Program-made: the position numbers and the translations under genes | The notes under the pieces: generated by a model | What the model saw: the letters and a program-made list of their open reading frames with translations, nothing else | Told to the model about the DNA's origin: nothing | Databases searched by the model: none | Part shown: positions 55,481 through 63,722 of the stretch, piece after piece | Layout of the letters: every line of letters starts with the position of its first letter | Numbering within the stretch: the first letter of the stretch is position 1 | NCBI RefSeq assembly: GCF_003287355.1 | Contig: NZ_QMIM01000008.1 | Coordinates: forward strand, 1-64,000 | Length of the DNA stretch: 64,000 nucleotides | Direction of reading: 5' to 3' | Source of the DNA: Halorubrum sp. 48-1-W | GTDB taxonomy: Archaea > Halobacteriota > Halobacteria > Halobacteriales > Haloferacaceae

Positions 55481-56648
55481 GGACGCCCCCGTCCCCGACG
55501 GCGGCGACGCCGAATACATCATGGAGTGTGAGGGCCTGAAAAAGTACTTCAATACGGAAAAGGGGTTGCTGAGCGGGCTCTTCGGTGGGGACGAACAGGT
55601 CCGCGCGGTCGACGGGATCGACCTCCAGATCGAGGAAGGCGAGATCGTCGGCCTCGCCGGCGAGTCGGGATGTGGGAAGACCACGGCCGGAAAGACGCTC
55701 ATCCGCCTGCTCGACTCGACTGACGGCCGGATCTACTTTCGCGGACGAGACGTGACGAACATCTCCGGTTCGGAACTTCAGCGGTTCCGTCGGGACGTTC
55801 AGATAATCTTCCAGGACCCGTTCGAGAGCCTGAACCCGCGGATGACCGTGTACGATGCGGTCGTCGAGCCGCTGAAGATCCACGGGATCGGGGACGCCGA
55901 CGAGCGGTACGAGCGGGTTATCGAGGCGCTCGAGCGTGCGGAGCTCACGCCGCCGGAGACGTGGTTCGAGAGCTATCCACATCAGCTCTCCGGCGGCGAG
56001 CGTCAACGGGTCGCCATCGCTCGGGCGCTCGTGCTCGAACCGGAGTTCCTCCTGGCCGACGAGCCGGTGTCGATGCTGGACGTCTCGATCCGGGCCGGCG
56101 TCTTGGAGTTACTCCAGCGGCTGAACAGGGAACTCGACCTGACGATCCTCTTTATCAGCCACGACTTATCACTACTCAGACAAGTGTGTGACCGGATCGG
56201 GATCATGTATCTCGGGAGGATAATCGAGTCAGGGGAGACGGAGCGGATAATCAGCGACCCGGTACATCCCTACGCGAAGGCGCTGATCGGGGCCGCCCCG
56301 GAACCGGACCCGTTCAGCGACCGCGAACACGTCGAGATCCGCGGATCGATCCCCGACCCGATCGACCTCCCGAGCGGCTGTCGGTTCAAAGGCCGGTGTC
56401 CGGAACGTGAAGAGATATGCGATCACGTCGACCCCGCCCTCCGCCCGATCGGACGGGAAGACGGCTCCGGCTCGAGGCGAAACGTCGCCTGTCACGCCTA
56501 CTACGACGAGGAGGACGTCGCGGCCTACGAGTCGGAACTCCGGGGAACGGAGGGAGTTCCCGAGGACGTACTGGAGAACCCCCACCGAAAAGTCCCCCTC
56601 GAGGAGACGGACGACTCCGACCTCGACTCGGATATCACGGCGTACTGA
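55473..56648 (+). CDS. dppF: Peptide ABC transporter ATPase 2 (DppF-like)
   Basis: A 391-residue ABC ATPase. It has Walker [23 protein letters not shown], signature LSGGERQRVAIARAL and Walker B FLLADEPVSMLD; the conserved Ala of the usual SALD is Met, seen in some family members. The C-terminal cysteine motif is CRFKGRCPEREEIC, followed by a charged tail. The ATG at 55473 has a GGAGGT site six bases upstream inside dppD; a GTG directly before it is the alternative. It ends transporter 2. Confidence 0.92.
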   Translation: MTEDAPVPDGGDAEYIMECEGLKKYFNTEKGLLSGLFGGDEQVRAVDGIDLQIEEGEIVGLAGESGCGKTTAGKTLIRLLDSTDGRIYFRGRDVTNISGSELQRFRRDVQIIFQDPFESLNPRMTVYDAVVEPLKIHGIGDADERYERVIEALERAELTPPETWFESYPHQLSGGERQRVAIARALVLEPEFLLADEPVSMLDVSIRAGVLELLQRLNRELDLTILFISHDLSLLRQVCDRIGIMYLGRIIESGETERIISDPVHPYAKALIGAAPEPDPFSDREHVEIRGSIPDPIDLPSGCRFKGRCPEREEICDHVDPALRPIGREDGSGSRRNVACHAYYDEEDVAAYESELRGTEGVPEDVLENPHRKVPLEETDDSDLDSDITAY

Positions 56649-56774
56649 TATCGTCCATCGATCGGCGTGCGGCAAACACGCACGCTTTGACTCTCGTGGA
56701 GTGTCCGCGATCCGCGTCTCTCCCTCGCGGGTACTCCGGTCCGTCGATCGTGTCTACACGAATCCGCGGTTCGG

Positions 56775-56828
56775 TCCGGGCGTCCGTACGACCGGGATCG
56801 GTCCGAGCGTCCGTACGACCGGGATCAG
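56775..56828. repeat. Imperfect 27-bp tandem duplication at the M81 gene 3' end
   Basis: Two 27-base units (56775-56801 and 56802-56828) differ at two positions. The second unit reaches the stop codon of the leftward M81 gene. Confidence 0.75.
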
Positions 56829-58360
56829 TCCCAATCGGGATAGGCGTCGTCGTCCATCTCGTCGAGGGGGAACTGGGGTCGGTGGATCCGGGTGAAGTCG
56901 AACTTCCGCAGGTCCATCGCGACGAGGCCGATGCTGTTTATCGGGATGACTTCACTGGACATCGGTTCGTAGTCGGCCCGGAAGTGGTTCGTGCTCTTGA
57001 CCACCAGCACGTCGAGTCGCTCGGGCTGGATCCCGACGTGCCGCCAGATCTCGGCGTCGAGCGGTTGCATGCGGTTCTCCGTGACGATCACGCTCACTCC
57101 GTCCTCGTGGCCACATTTCAGGTGGACTCCCGTCCCCAGATGGTTCTCGCTACCGGTCCCCATCGGACCGGTGTTACGGAACTCGCCGTCGGTGATCGCC
57201 TTCACGTAGCCGTCGAGGTCCTCGATGGGATCGCCGTGTCGGTCATCCGTCTTCCCACCGAGGTCGACCGTCACCCGCTCGCCGACGCCTGCCTCGACAC
57301 AGGCGTCGACGACTTCGGGGTCACGAACGATGGCGAAGCCGGCGTTCGTCAGCCCTTGATCGAGCATCTCTCGGAGGACCGTCGTTCCGTCGGCAGCGCC
57401 GCCGCCGCCGGGGTTGTCGCCGACGTCGGCCATCACGATCGGTCCACTGTCCTCGTCCAATGTGTCGAGGAGGTGTCGTGCCTCCTCGACCGCTTCCTCG
57501 GGTTCGGGATAGTCACCGACGAAATCATCTCGGTGTTCCCAGACGTGTGTCGCCAGCGCCCTGGCGATCTCGCGGGCGAGATCGGGATCGTCGTCGGTGA
57601 CGACCGGGATCGACCAGGTCATTGAGGGAACGTCGGCCTGATAGAACCCCGGGAACACGTTCACTTTTATCACGTCGTCGCGCTCCTCGTACTCCCGGGC
57701 GAGTTCCATCACCTCGGTCATCGGTCCCTCACGCGTGTTCTGTTTCGGGCCGAAGGGGAGGACCGGCGGGCGTTCGATGGCCATCGTCGGATCTATCTCA
57801 CCACGCATCGTTCGCGTGAGGTACCGCATCGCGCGGCGGCCGGTGTCGCCCATGTCGGTGTGTGGATACTCCTCGTAGGCGACCAGGACGTCCGCCTCCT
57901 CGACGAGCTGGTCGGTGTTGTTGCCGTGGAGGTCGAGGGTGACGGCGATCGGGACGTCGGGACCGACCCGTTCGCGGACCGCGGCAACCAGCGGCCCTTC
58001 GCCGTCGTCCATCCCCTCCGGAACCATCGCGCCGTGGAGACAGAGACAGACCCCGTCCAGATCGTCGCCGTGTTCCTCGACGCCGTCAAGGATCTCCCCA
58101 GTGTAAAAGTCGTAGGCGTCCGACGCGACGACGCCGCTGGGTGTGGCGGACGCGGACACGGTGTACCGGAGATCGACCCCCTCCTCCTCCGCGACCTCCA
58201 TTGCGCCCCCCTCACAGGTGTTGGTTCCCCCCATCCGTTCGGGGATCTCCTCGCCGAAGTACTCCCGGCGCTCCTGGAACAACGACCGACCGGTTTTCCC
58301 GCTCGCGAACGTGTTCGTCTCGTGAGCGAAACCACCGAGCAGCACAGTCTCGTTTGACAT
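56825..58360 (-). CDS. M81-family metallopeptidase (MlrC-like)
   Basis: A 511-residue protein of the M81 family, named after microcystinase MlrC. It starts MSNETVLLGGFAHETNTFA with the conserved His-Glu pair, then LCLHGAMVPEGMDDGEGP, TLDLHGNNT and YEEYPHTDMGDTGRR, which carry the likely zinc ligands. GDNPGGGGAADGT lies in the C-terminal half. MlrC cleaves a peptide linked to an unusual (Adda) amino acid; other members are uncharacterised and some lie in amino-acid catabolic clusters. Here it is divergent from a D-aminoacylase, so action on non-standard peptides is a reasonable guess. TATA-like bases near 58386 suggest a leaderless transcript. Confidence 0.83.
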   Translation of the reverse strand: MSNETVLLGGFAHETNTFASGKTGRSLFQERREYFGEEIPERMGGTNTCEGGAMEVAEEEGVDLRYTVSASATPSGVVASDAYDFYTGEILDGVEEHGDDLDGVCLCLHGAMVPEGMDDGEGPLVAAVRERVGPDVPIAVTLDLHGNNTDQLVEEADVLVAYEEYPHTDMGDTGRRAMRYLTRTMRGEIDPTMAIERPPVLPFGPKQNTREGPMTEVMELAREYEERDDVIKVNVFPGFYQADVPSMTWSIPVVTDDDPDLAREIARALATHVWEHRDDFVGDYPEPEEAVEEARHLLDTLDEDSGPIVMADVGDNPGGGGAADGTTVLREMLDQGLTNAGFAIVRDPEVVDACVEAGVGERVTVDLGGKTDDRHGDPIEDLDGYVKAITDGEFRNTGPMGTGSENHLGTGVHLKCGHEDGVSVIVTENRMQPLDAEIWRHVGIQPERLDVLVVKSTNHFRADYEPMSSEVIPINSIGLVAMDLRKFDFTRIHRPQFPLDEMDDDAYPDWD

Positions 58361-58450
58361 GTCCCTTCGTCCCAACCACTCCCGGTTAAGATCGGGACCT
58401 ATCATGGTCAGGGGTGTGCCGTCGACGCCGAACCGGCGGCCACCCGTGGA

Positions 58451-58479
58451 TGTGAGGTAGTGCTGTTAGGTGCCTCACA
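58451..58479. promoter_or_regulatory. Inverted repeat between divergent M81 and D-aminoacylase genes
   Basis: TGTGAGG (58451-58457) and CCTCACA (58473-58479) form a perfect 7-bp inverted repeat with 15 bases between the arms. The half-site centres are 22 bases apart, about two turns. The position between two divergent catabolic genes suits a shared operator. The binding protein is unknown; the HTH_10 regulator at 61654 is one candidate. Confidence 0.45.
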
Positions 58480-58528
58480 CTCCGTGGGTCCGTATGGCGA
58501 CACCTGTTCGAACCGGGAGGGTAGTTCG

Positions 58529-60124
58529 ATGACGCACGACGTACTCATCGAGAACGCTCGGATCGTCGACGGAACGGGCGCACCGTGGTTCCGCGGTGCC
58601 GTGACGGTCGAGGACGGCCGGATAACGGACGTGTTTCGCGGGGACGTCGACGTCACCGCGAACGAATCCCTCGACGTGGAGGGAAAGGCGGTGTGTCCGG
58701 GGTTCATCGATACGCACTCACATTCGGATCTGGTGCTGTTCGAGGACCCGACGCTCGCGCCGAAACTCAGACAGGGGATCACCACCGAGATCCTCGGTCA
58801 GGACGGGTTCTCGATGGCGCCGATGTATCGCGACGGCGGTGCCGACCAGTGGGCACGGCACCTCTCGGGACTCGCCGGCGACGTCGACGTCGAGTGGAGC
58901 TGGGGAAGCGTCGCCGACTATCTCGACACGATCGAGGCGCACGGCATCGCACCCAACGTGGCCACGCTCGTGGGGCATGGAACCGTTCGGTTCGACGTGC
59001 TCGGGATGGACGACCGTGCTCCCACCGACGACGAACTCGAGGAGATGGCGGACCTCGTTGCCGACGCACTGGAAGACGGGGCCGTCGGCTTCTCGACCGG
59101 ACTCGTGTACTCGCCACAAGTGAACGCATCGACGGAGGAGACGCAGCGTCTCGCCGCCGAACTCGAACCCTACGGGCGACCGTTCGTCGCGCACATCCGA
59201 AGCGAGGGGCGGTGGATCTGGGAGGCGCTCGACGAGTTCGTCGACATCGGTGCCGACGAGAACGTCCCGCTCCACCTCTCACACTTCAAGGTATCGGGCA
59301 CCGAGCAACACGGAAAGGCCGAACGGGCGACGGAACTCGTCGAAACCGCCCGTGAACGGGGGGTCGACATCACGGCCGAACAGTATCCCTACACGGCCGG
59401 TAACACCCTCCTGTCCGCAGTTCTCCCGCCGTGGGTTCACGCCGAAGGGCCCGACCACGTACTCGAGGTCCTTCGAGACGAGACGGCCAGAGAACGGATC
59501 CGCCGAGACATCGAGGAGTGGCGTATCGACGGCTGGGAGAACCAGGGAGCGCGCTCCGGCTGGGAGAACATCGTCGTCCGCAACCTCGACACCGAGGCGT
59601 GGCGCGAGTACGAGGGCGAGTCCGTCGCCGACATCGCCGCGGACCGCGATCAGAACCCCGTCCTCGCCGTCTGTGACATCCTCCTCGACGAGGAGTTATC
59701 GCCGGCCATGATCCTCCACACGGTCACCGAGCCCGACGTGCGCGACATCATGGCGAGCGAACGGGTCGGTATCGCCACGGACGGACTGTTCGGCGCGTAT
59801 CCGCACCCCCGGACGTACGGAACGTATCCCCGCGTTCTGGGAACGTACGTACGTGAGGAGAACCACCTCTCCTTGGAGGACGCCGTCAGAAAGATGACGT
59901 CGCTTCCGGCGCGCGCGATGGGGCTCGATCGGAAGGGGGTTCTCCGGCCGGGGATGGACGCCGACCTCGTCGTCTTCGATCCGGTCACCGTGGAGAGTCG
60001 GGCGACCTTCGAGAACCCGCGACGCTTCCCGTCCGGAGTTCCTCACGTGATGGTCGACGGCACCTTCGTCGTCCGGAACGGCGAGGTGACCGACGCACGT
60101 CCGGGAACCGCGATAAAGAAATAG
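58529..60124 (+). CDS. N-acyl-D-amino-acid deacylase-like amidohydrolase 2
   Basis: A 531-residue paralogue of the enzyme at 47650. It has DTHSHSD (61-67), histidines in VAHIRSEG and HLSHFKVSG, and Asp in ATDGLFG. Where enzyme 1 has the zinc-bridging Cys in VGNCG, this one has LGQDG with Asp92, so its metal centre or specificity probably differs. STGLVYSPQ replaces SSGLFYPPG. The start at 58529 (MTHDVLIEN) follows a GGGAGG site; a longer frame upstream is not supported. It belongs to the D-aminoacylase group but the substrate is unconfirmed. Confidence 0.85.
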   Translation: MTHDVLIENARIVDGTGAPWFRGAVTVEDGRITDVFRGDVDVTANESLDVEGKAVCPGFIDTHSHSDLVLFEDPTLAPKLRQGITTEILGQDGFSMAPMYRDGGADQWARHLSGLAGDVDVEWSWGSVADYLDTIEAHGIAPNVATLVGHGTVRFDVLGMDDRAPTDDELEEMADLVADALEDGAVGFSTGLVYSPQVNASTEETQRLAAELEPYGRPFVAHIRSEGRWIWEALDEFVDIGADENVPLHLSHFKVSGTEQHGKAERATELVETARERGVDITAEQYPYTAGNTLLSAVLPPWVHAEGPDHVLEVLRDETARERIRRDIEEWRIDGWENQGARSGWENIVVRNLDTEAWREYEGESVADIAADRDQNPVLAVCDILLDEELSPAMILHTVTEPDVRDIMASERVGIATDGLFGAYPHPRTYGTYPRVLGTYVREENHLSLEDAVRKMTSLPARAMGLDRKGVLRPGMDADLVVFDPVTVESRATFENPRRFPSGVPHVMVDGTFVVRNGEVTDARPGTAIKK

Positions 60125-60153
60125 CGCCGTCCGTCGTCGGTAGTTGGGTTATT

Positions 60154-61293
60154 TCACTTCACCTTCCCACGCGCTTGGACGGGCCAGAGGTCCTCGACGT
60201 GGCCGTCCCGAACGGCGATGATCGTGTCGTGGAGGTTGACGGTCGTACAGACGTGGGGGACGATGAACTCGATGCGGTCACCGACCGCGATCGAGTCGTC
60301 GCTGTCGGTGGTGTCGAGCCAGCCGTGCTCCTCGGACGCGTTCACGTACGCGACGTCGTCACGGTACTTGGGAACGGGCAGTTGCGACGTGTCCATCGAG
60401 AGCGTCTTGCTCCCGGCGTCGACGACCGCACGGTCCTCGCTGGGCGCGGATATCACCGTCGAGACGACGGTCGCCGCGCAGTCGGCTCGGTCGACCTCGA
60501 ACGGTCGATGTTCGAGTTCACCCACGTCCATGAACGGGTACATCCCCGGATTGATCTCGGTGACGACCGGATGTCGTCCGCTGTATTTCGAGGTCGCCGT
60601 CCCGCCCACCTTGACTTCCGGGACGGGGATCCCCTCGGATTCCAGCAGGTCGACCGTCTCCTGTACGCGATCCATGGCCTCCGTACAGTACGTCTCGTAC
60701 TCCGCTTGCGTCTCGGCTTCGGACTTGACGTGGGCCTCGTAGGCGAGCAACCCCCGGAGGTTCAGGTTCGACTGCTCGCGAACGAACCGCGCCGTCTCCA
60801 GGGTGGGTTCGCCCGGCGCGACCCCCGTTCGGTGTAATCCGACGTCGACCTCCAAGATCACGTCGACGTCCTCGCCTCGATCCGCTGCGGCCTCCTGAAG
60901 CGGCTCGATGTTTCCCGGCCCGTCGACGGTCGTGGCGAACCGGTCGAGCTTCTCCGACAACCGTACGAGTCGCTCGAGCTTTCGTCCGCCGACGACCATA
61001 TACGACAGATAGACGTCATCGATGCCGTTCTTCGCCATGATCTCGGCCTCACTGAGGGTCTGACAGACGACCCCGCTTTCACCGCCGTACTCGCTCTGTC
61101 GGTTGGCGAGCTCGGCGTTTTTGTGCGTTTTGACGTGCGAACGGAGCCGGACGTCGTTCGCCTCCGCAAACGAGACGTACTCCCGGACGTTCGCTTCCAT
61201 CGTGTCGAGATCGACCAACAGTGCCGGCGTCTCTATCTCGTCTTTCGGCGTACCGAGGGTCGGCCGCGTCTCCGCGATCGTCGGGGTCGGCAT
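60154..61293 (-). CDS. DSD1 / D-threonine aldolase-type PLP enzyme
   Basis: A 379-residue fold-type III PLP enzyme. The cofactor lysine is Lys55 in RSHVKTHKN; the N-terminal barrel is like alanine racemase and the C-terminal beta domain has PHVCTTVN, whose His and Cys bind the second metal in D-serine dehydratase and D-threonine aldolase. Possible activities are D-threonine or 3-hydroxy-D-aspartate aldolase or D-serine dehydratase. It converges on the D-aminoacylase at 58529, whose stop is 29 bases away. That points to further breakdown of liberated D-amino acids. Confidence 0.83.
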   Translation of the reverse strand: MPTPTIAETRPTLGTPKDEIETPALLVDLDTMEANVREYVSFAEANDVRLRSHVKTHKNAELANRQSEYGGESGVVCQTLSEAEIMAKNGIDDVYLSYMVVGGRKLERLVRLSEKLDRFATTVDGPGNIEPLQEAAADRGEDVDVILEVDVGLHRTGVAPGEPTLETARFVREQSNLNLRGLLAYEAHVKSEAETQAEYETYCTEAMDRVQETVDLLESEGIPVPEVKVGGTATSKYSGRHPVVTEINPGMYPFMDVGELEHRPFEVDRADCAATVVSTVISAPSEDRAVVDAGSKTLSMDTSQLPVPKYRDDVAYVNASEEHGWLDTTDSDDSIAVGDRIEFIVPHVCTTVNLHDTIIAVRDGHVEDLWPVQARGKVK

Positions 61294-61653
61294 GAGCGAA
61301 ATACAAAAAACGACGACAAAAGTCTTGCCTCCCGTCCGGTGACGTCTCCGATGGTCGCGATTCCCACGAAAAGCGATCGTCCACGACCGCTCCAGTACTT
61401 CTTCGGATCCATACGAGAGTATACAAAAATTTTGAAATGAATGATCGCGCTGATCCCCCTGTTTTGACGTACTGATATGAACGTCGTCGATTCCCGATCG
61501 GTTCCTCAGGCGATCCGGAATGCTGGGAGCTCTCAGTGGGATGATCTGTCACGTGTGCGGACCGGTGTACCCACCTATTACTCTTGATAGTATCCATATG
61601 TTACAGCTACGACCGCCGAAACCTTTATCATACTACATATGACGCCTCATGGC
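61294..61653. promoter_or_regulatory. AT-rich divergent promoter region
   Basis: This 360-base gap has no gene. A leftward box-like stretch near 61316-61325 is about 27 bases from the PLP-enzyme ATG. An AAAATTTT core palindrome lies near 61426-61436. On the right, CGAAACCTTTATC at about 61617-61629 is a BRE/TATA-like element 28 bases before the ATG at 61654. Base composition is clearly lower in GC than the coding DNA. Confidence 0.5.
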
Positions 61654-62379
61654 ATGGGAGAAGCTCTCAGTAAGTCCTCAACGCCGATCCACCAGACGTC
61701 GCAACTCGCGCTCCGTATCTGGCATCCGGACTGTTGGACGCTCCAGACGACCGCGTCCGTCGACGCCGGACTCATCGCACACGGCGTCTACGAGTACGAC
61801 GACATCGTGAGTGCGAGGCTGACGGCTCACGCGGACACCACCGACCGGATCGACGACCTCGTGGCGGCGATCAAGGCGTCGCCGTTGACCGAACGGGCCA
61901 AAGTGATAAACGAGTACTTCAATCCCGGACTACAGACGAACCCGGCCGGAAACGCCACACAGGAGCTCCTCGTCGAATACGAACCCGCAAACAGCATTCA
62001 CGACGCCTTCGTCTCGCGGGGCTTCGTTCCCGAGGAGGAGATCCGGATCAACGACGGCTTCGAGTACTGGACCGTCATCGTCCGTGCGTCCCGGAACACG
62101 ATCCAGGAACGGTTAGACGAGATCCGTCAGGAGATGGACGCCGAGATCCGGATCGAGGGAATGAAATCGGCCCAGACGACCACTGCTCAGTGCCAGCAGA
62201 CGGATCAGTTGTCGGAACGACAGCGGGAGATCTTCGAACTCGCACAGGAGGAGGGGTACTACATGTGGCCCCGTGAGACGTCCGCCACCGATCTCGCGGA
62301 CGAAGTCGACATCTCGAAGACGACCTTCCTCGAACACCTCCGTAAGGCGGAGGCCAAGATCCTCGGCAAGATCGACTAG
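61654..62379 (+). CDS. HTH_10 (Bat-type) transcriptional regulator
   Basis: A 241-residue regulator. The N-terminal two-thirds are a haloarchaeal sensor-like domain without a known ligand (RIWHPDCWTLQTTASVDAGL, then EEEIRINDGFEYWTVIVRAS). The C-terminal HTH_10 domain has LSERQREIFELAQEEGYY and TSATDLADEVDISKTTFLEHLR. The strong BRE/TATA-like element 28 bases upstream supports the ATG at 61654 over an in-frame ATG 15 bases earlier. It is divergent from the PLP enzyme and upstream of a threonine-synthase-like gene, and is the only regulator in the catabolic region, so it may control it. Confidence 0.8.
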   Translation: MGEALSKSSTPIHQTSQLALRIWHPDCWTLQTTASVDAGLIAHGVYEYDDIVSARLTAHADTTDRIDDLVAAIKASPLTERAKVINEYFNPGLQTNPAGNATQELLVEYEPANSIHDAFVSRGFVPEEEIRINDGFEYWTVIVRASRNTIQERLDEIRQEMDAEIRIEGMKSAQTTTAQCQQTDQLSERQREIFELAQEEGYYMWPRETSATDLADEVDISKTTFLEHLRKAEAKILGKID

Positions 62380-62447
62380 TTCCGCTACCGCTCGGGACCG
62401 TCTATAGAAGGCGGTGGATTCTCCACGTTCCGGCCCGAACAGGAGGT

Positions 62448-63704
62448 ATGGAGCACGTGGAGACGCCGAAGCGTACCATGGATCACGTGGAGACGCTGGA
62501 GTGTACCCTCTGTGGCGCGGAGTACGACCCCGACCAGGTCATCTACACCTGTCCCGAACACCCGGGCGTGAAGGGCATCCTCGAGGTCAAATACGACTAC
62601 GACCGTGTCCTCGACCGGTTCGACGAGCCGCTCGACGGGGACATCCGCTCACAGTGGAAGTACCGGGCGTTCCTCCCCGTCACCGACGACGTCGATCCCG
62701 TCACCCTCGGCGAGGGCGGGACCCCGCTTTTGGACGCCCCCCGGCTCGGCACCGAACTCGGCGTCGACCTGCGCGTGAAAGACGACGGTCGGAACCCCAC
62801 CGGCGTGTTGAAAGACCGCGCGACGGGCGTCTCGATGACGAAGGCCAGGGAGTTCGGGATCGACGTCGTCACCTGCGCGTCGACGGGGAACGCGGCCGCG
62901 TCGCTCGCCGGCTTCGCCGCCCGCGGCGGCTTCGACTGCCGGCTGTTCGTCCCCGGCGACGCCCCCGAGGGGAAGCTGGCACAGCCGCTCGTCTACGGCG
63001 CCGACGTGCTCGCCGTCCGTGGTAGCTACGACGAGGCGTACGACCTCAGCATGGAGGTCACCGAGGAGTTCGGCTGGTACAACCGCAACGCCGCGGTCAA
63101 CCCCTTCCAGGTCGAGGGGAAACGCACGGTCGGCCACGAGTTGGCCGAGCAGACCGCCGGCGACGTCCCCGACTGGCTGGTGTTCTCGATGGGCGACGGC
63201 TGTACGATCGCCGGCGGCTGGAAGGGGTTCCACGAGTTCGCCGACCTCGACCTGGTCGAGGACGCCCCGCGAATGCTGGGCGTCCAGGCCGAGGGCGCGA
63301 GCGCGATCCACGATACGTTCCACGAACACGACGACGTCGAGGAGGTGGCCGACACGGTCGCCGACAGCATCTCGGTTGGGCGGCCGCGGAACACCGTGAA
63401 GGCGTGTTCGGCGCTCGAAGAGAGCGGGGGGGAGTCGCTGCTCGTGAGCGACGAGGAGATCCTCGCTGCGGAGTCGCTGTTGGGGCGGACGGAGGGGATC
63501 TACGCGGAACCCGCGGGTGCCACGCCGGTCGCCGGGTTGCGAAAGGCGCGCGAGGAGGGGATCGTCGAGGCGGGAGACAGCGTCGTGGTCGTCGTGACCG
63601 GCACCGGCCTGAAGGACACCGAAAGCGCGATGCGCGCCGGCGGCGAGGTCGACCCCATCGACCCCGACATCGACGACGTGATCGACCGGTACGGCGGCGC
63701 GTGA
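62448..63704 (+). CDS. Threonine-synthase-like PLP enzyme
   Basis: A 418-residue fold-type II PLP enzyme. A zinc-ribbon-like CTLCGAEYDPDQ ... TCPEHPG opens the protein. The cofactor lysine is in NPTGVLKDRAT, followed by CASTGNAAASL and the phosphate-binding loop. VVTGTGLKDTES ends the domain. It fits threonine synthase but could be a threonine dehydratase-like or diaminopropionate-type enzyme. The N-terminus has a 30-bp duplication that gives two in-frame starts (62448 and 62478). The second gives the conserved N-terminus. It follows the HTH_10 gene by 68 bases. Confidence 0.8.
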   Translation: MEHVETPKRTMDHVETLECTLCGAEYDPDQVIYTCPEHPGVKGILEVKYDYDRVLDRFDEPLDGDIRSQWKYRAFLPVTDDVDPVTLGEGGTPLLDAPRLGTELGVDLRVKDDGRNPTGVLKDRATGVSMTKAREFGIDVVTCASTGNAAASLAGFAARGGFDCRLFVPGDAPEGKLAQPLVYGADVLAVRGSYDEAYDLSMEVTEEFGWYNRNAAVNPFQVEGKRTVGHELAEQTAGDVPDWLVFSMGDGCTIAGGWKGFHEFADLDLVEDAPRMLGVQAEGASAIHDTFHEHDDVEEVADTVADSISVGRPRNTVKACSALEESGGESLLVSDEEILAAESLLGRTEGIYAEPAGATPVAGLRKAREEGIVEAGDSVVVVVTGTGLKDTESAMRAGGEVDPIDPDIDDVIDRYGGA

Positions 63705-63722
63705 GTCGGACGTAGCCCCGAG

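Noticed and set aside
56095-56130. Frameshift suspected in DppF 2 because the Walker B region reads VSMLD
   Set aside because: The frame is continuous and all other ABC motifs follow; it is a residue variation.
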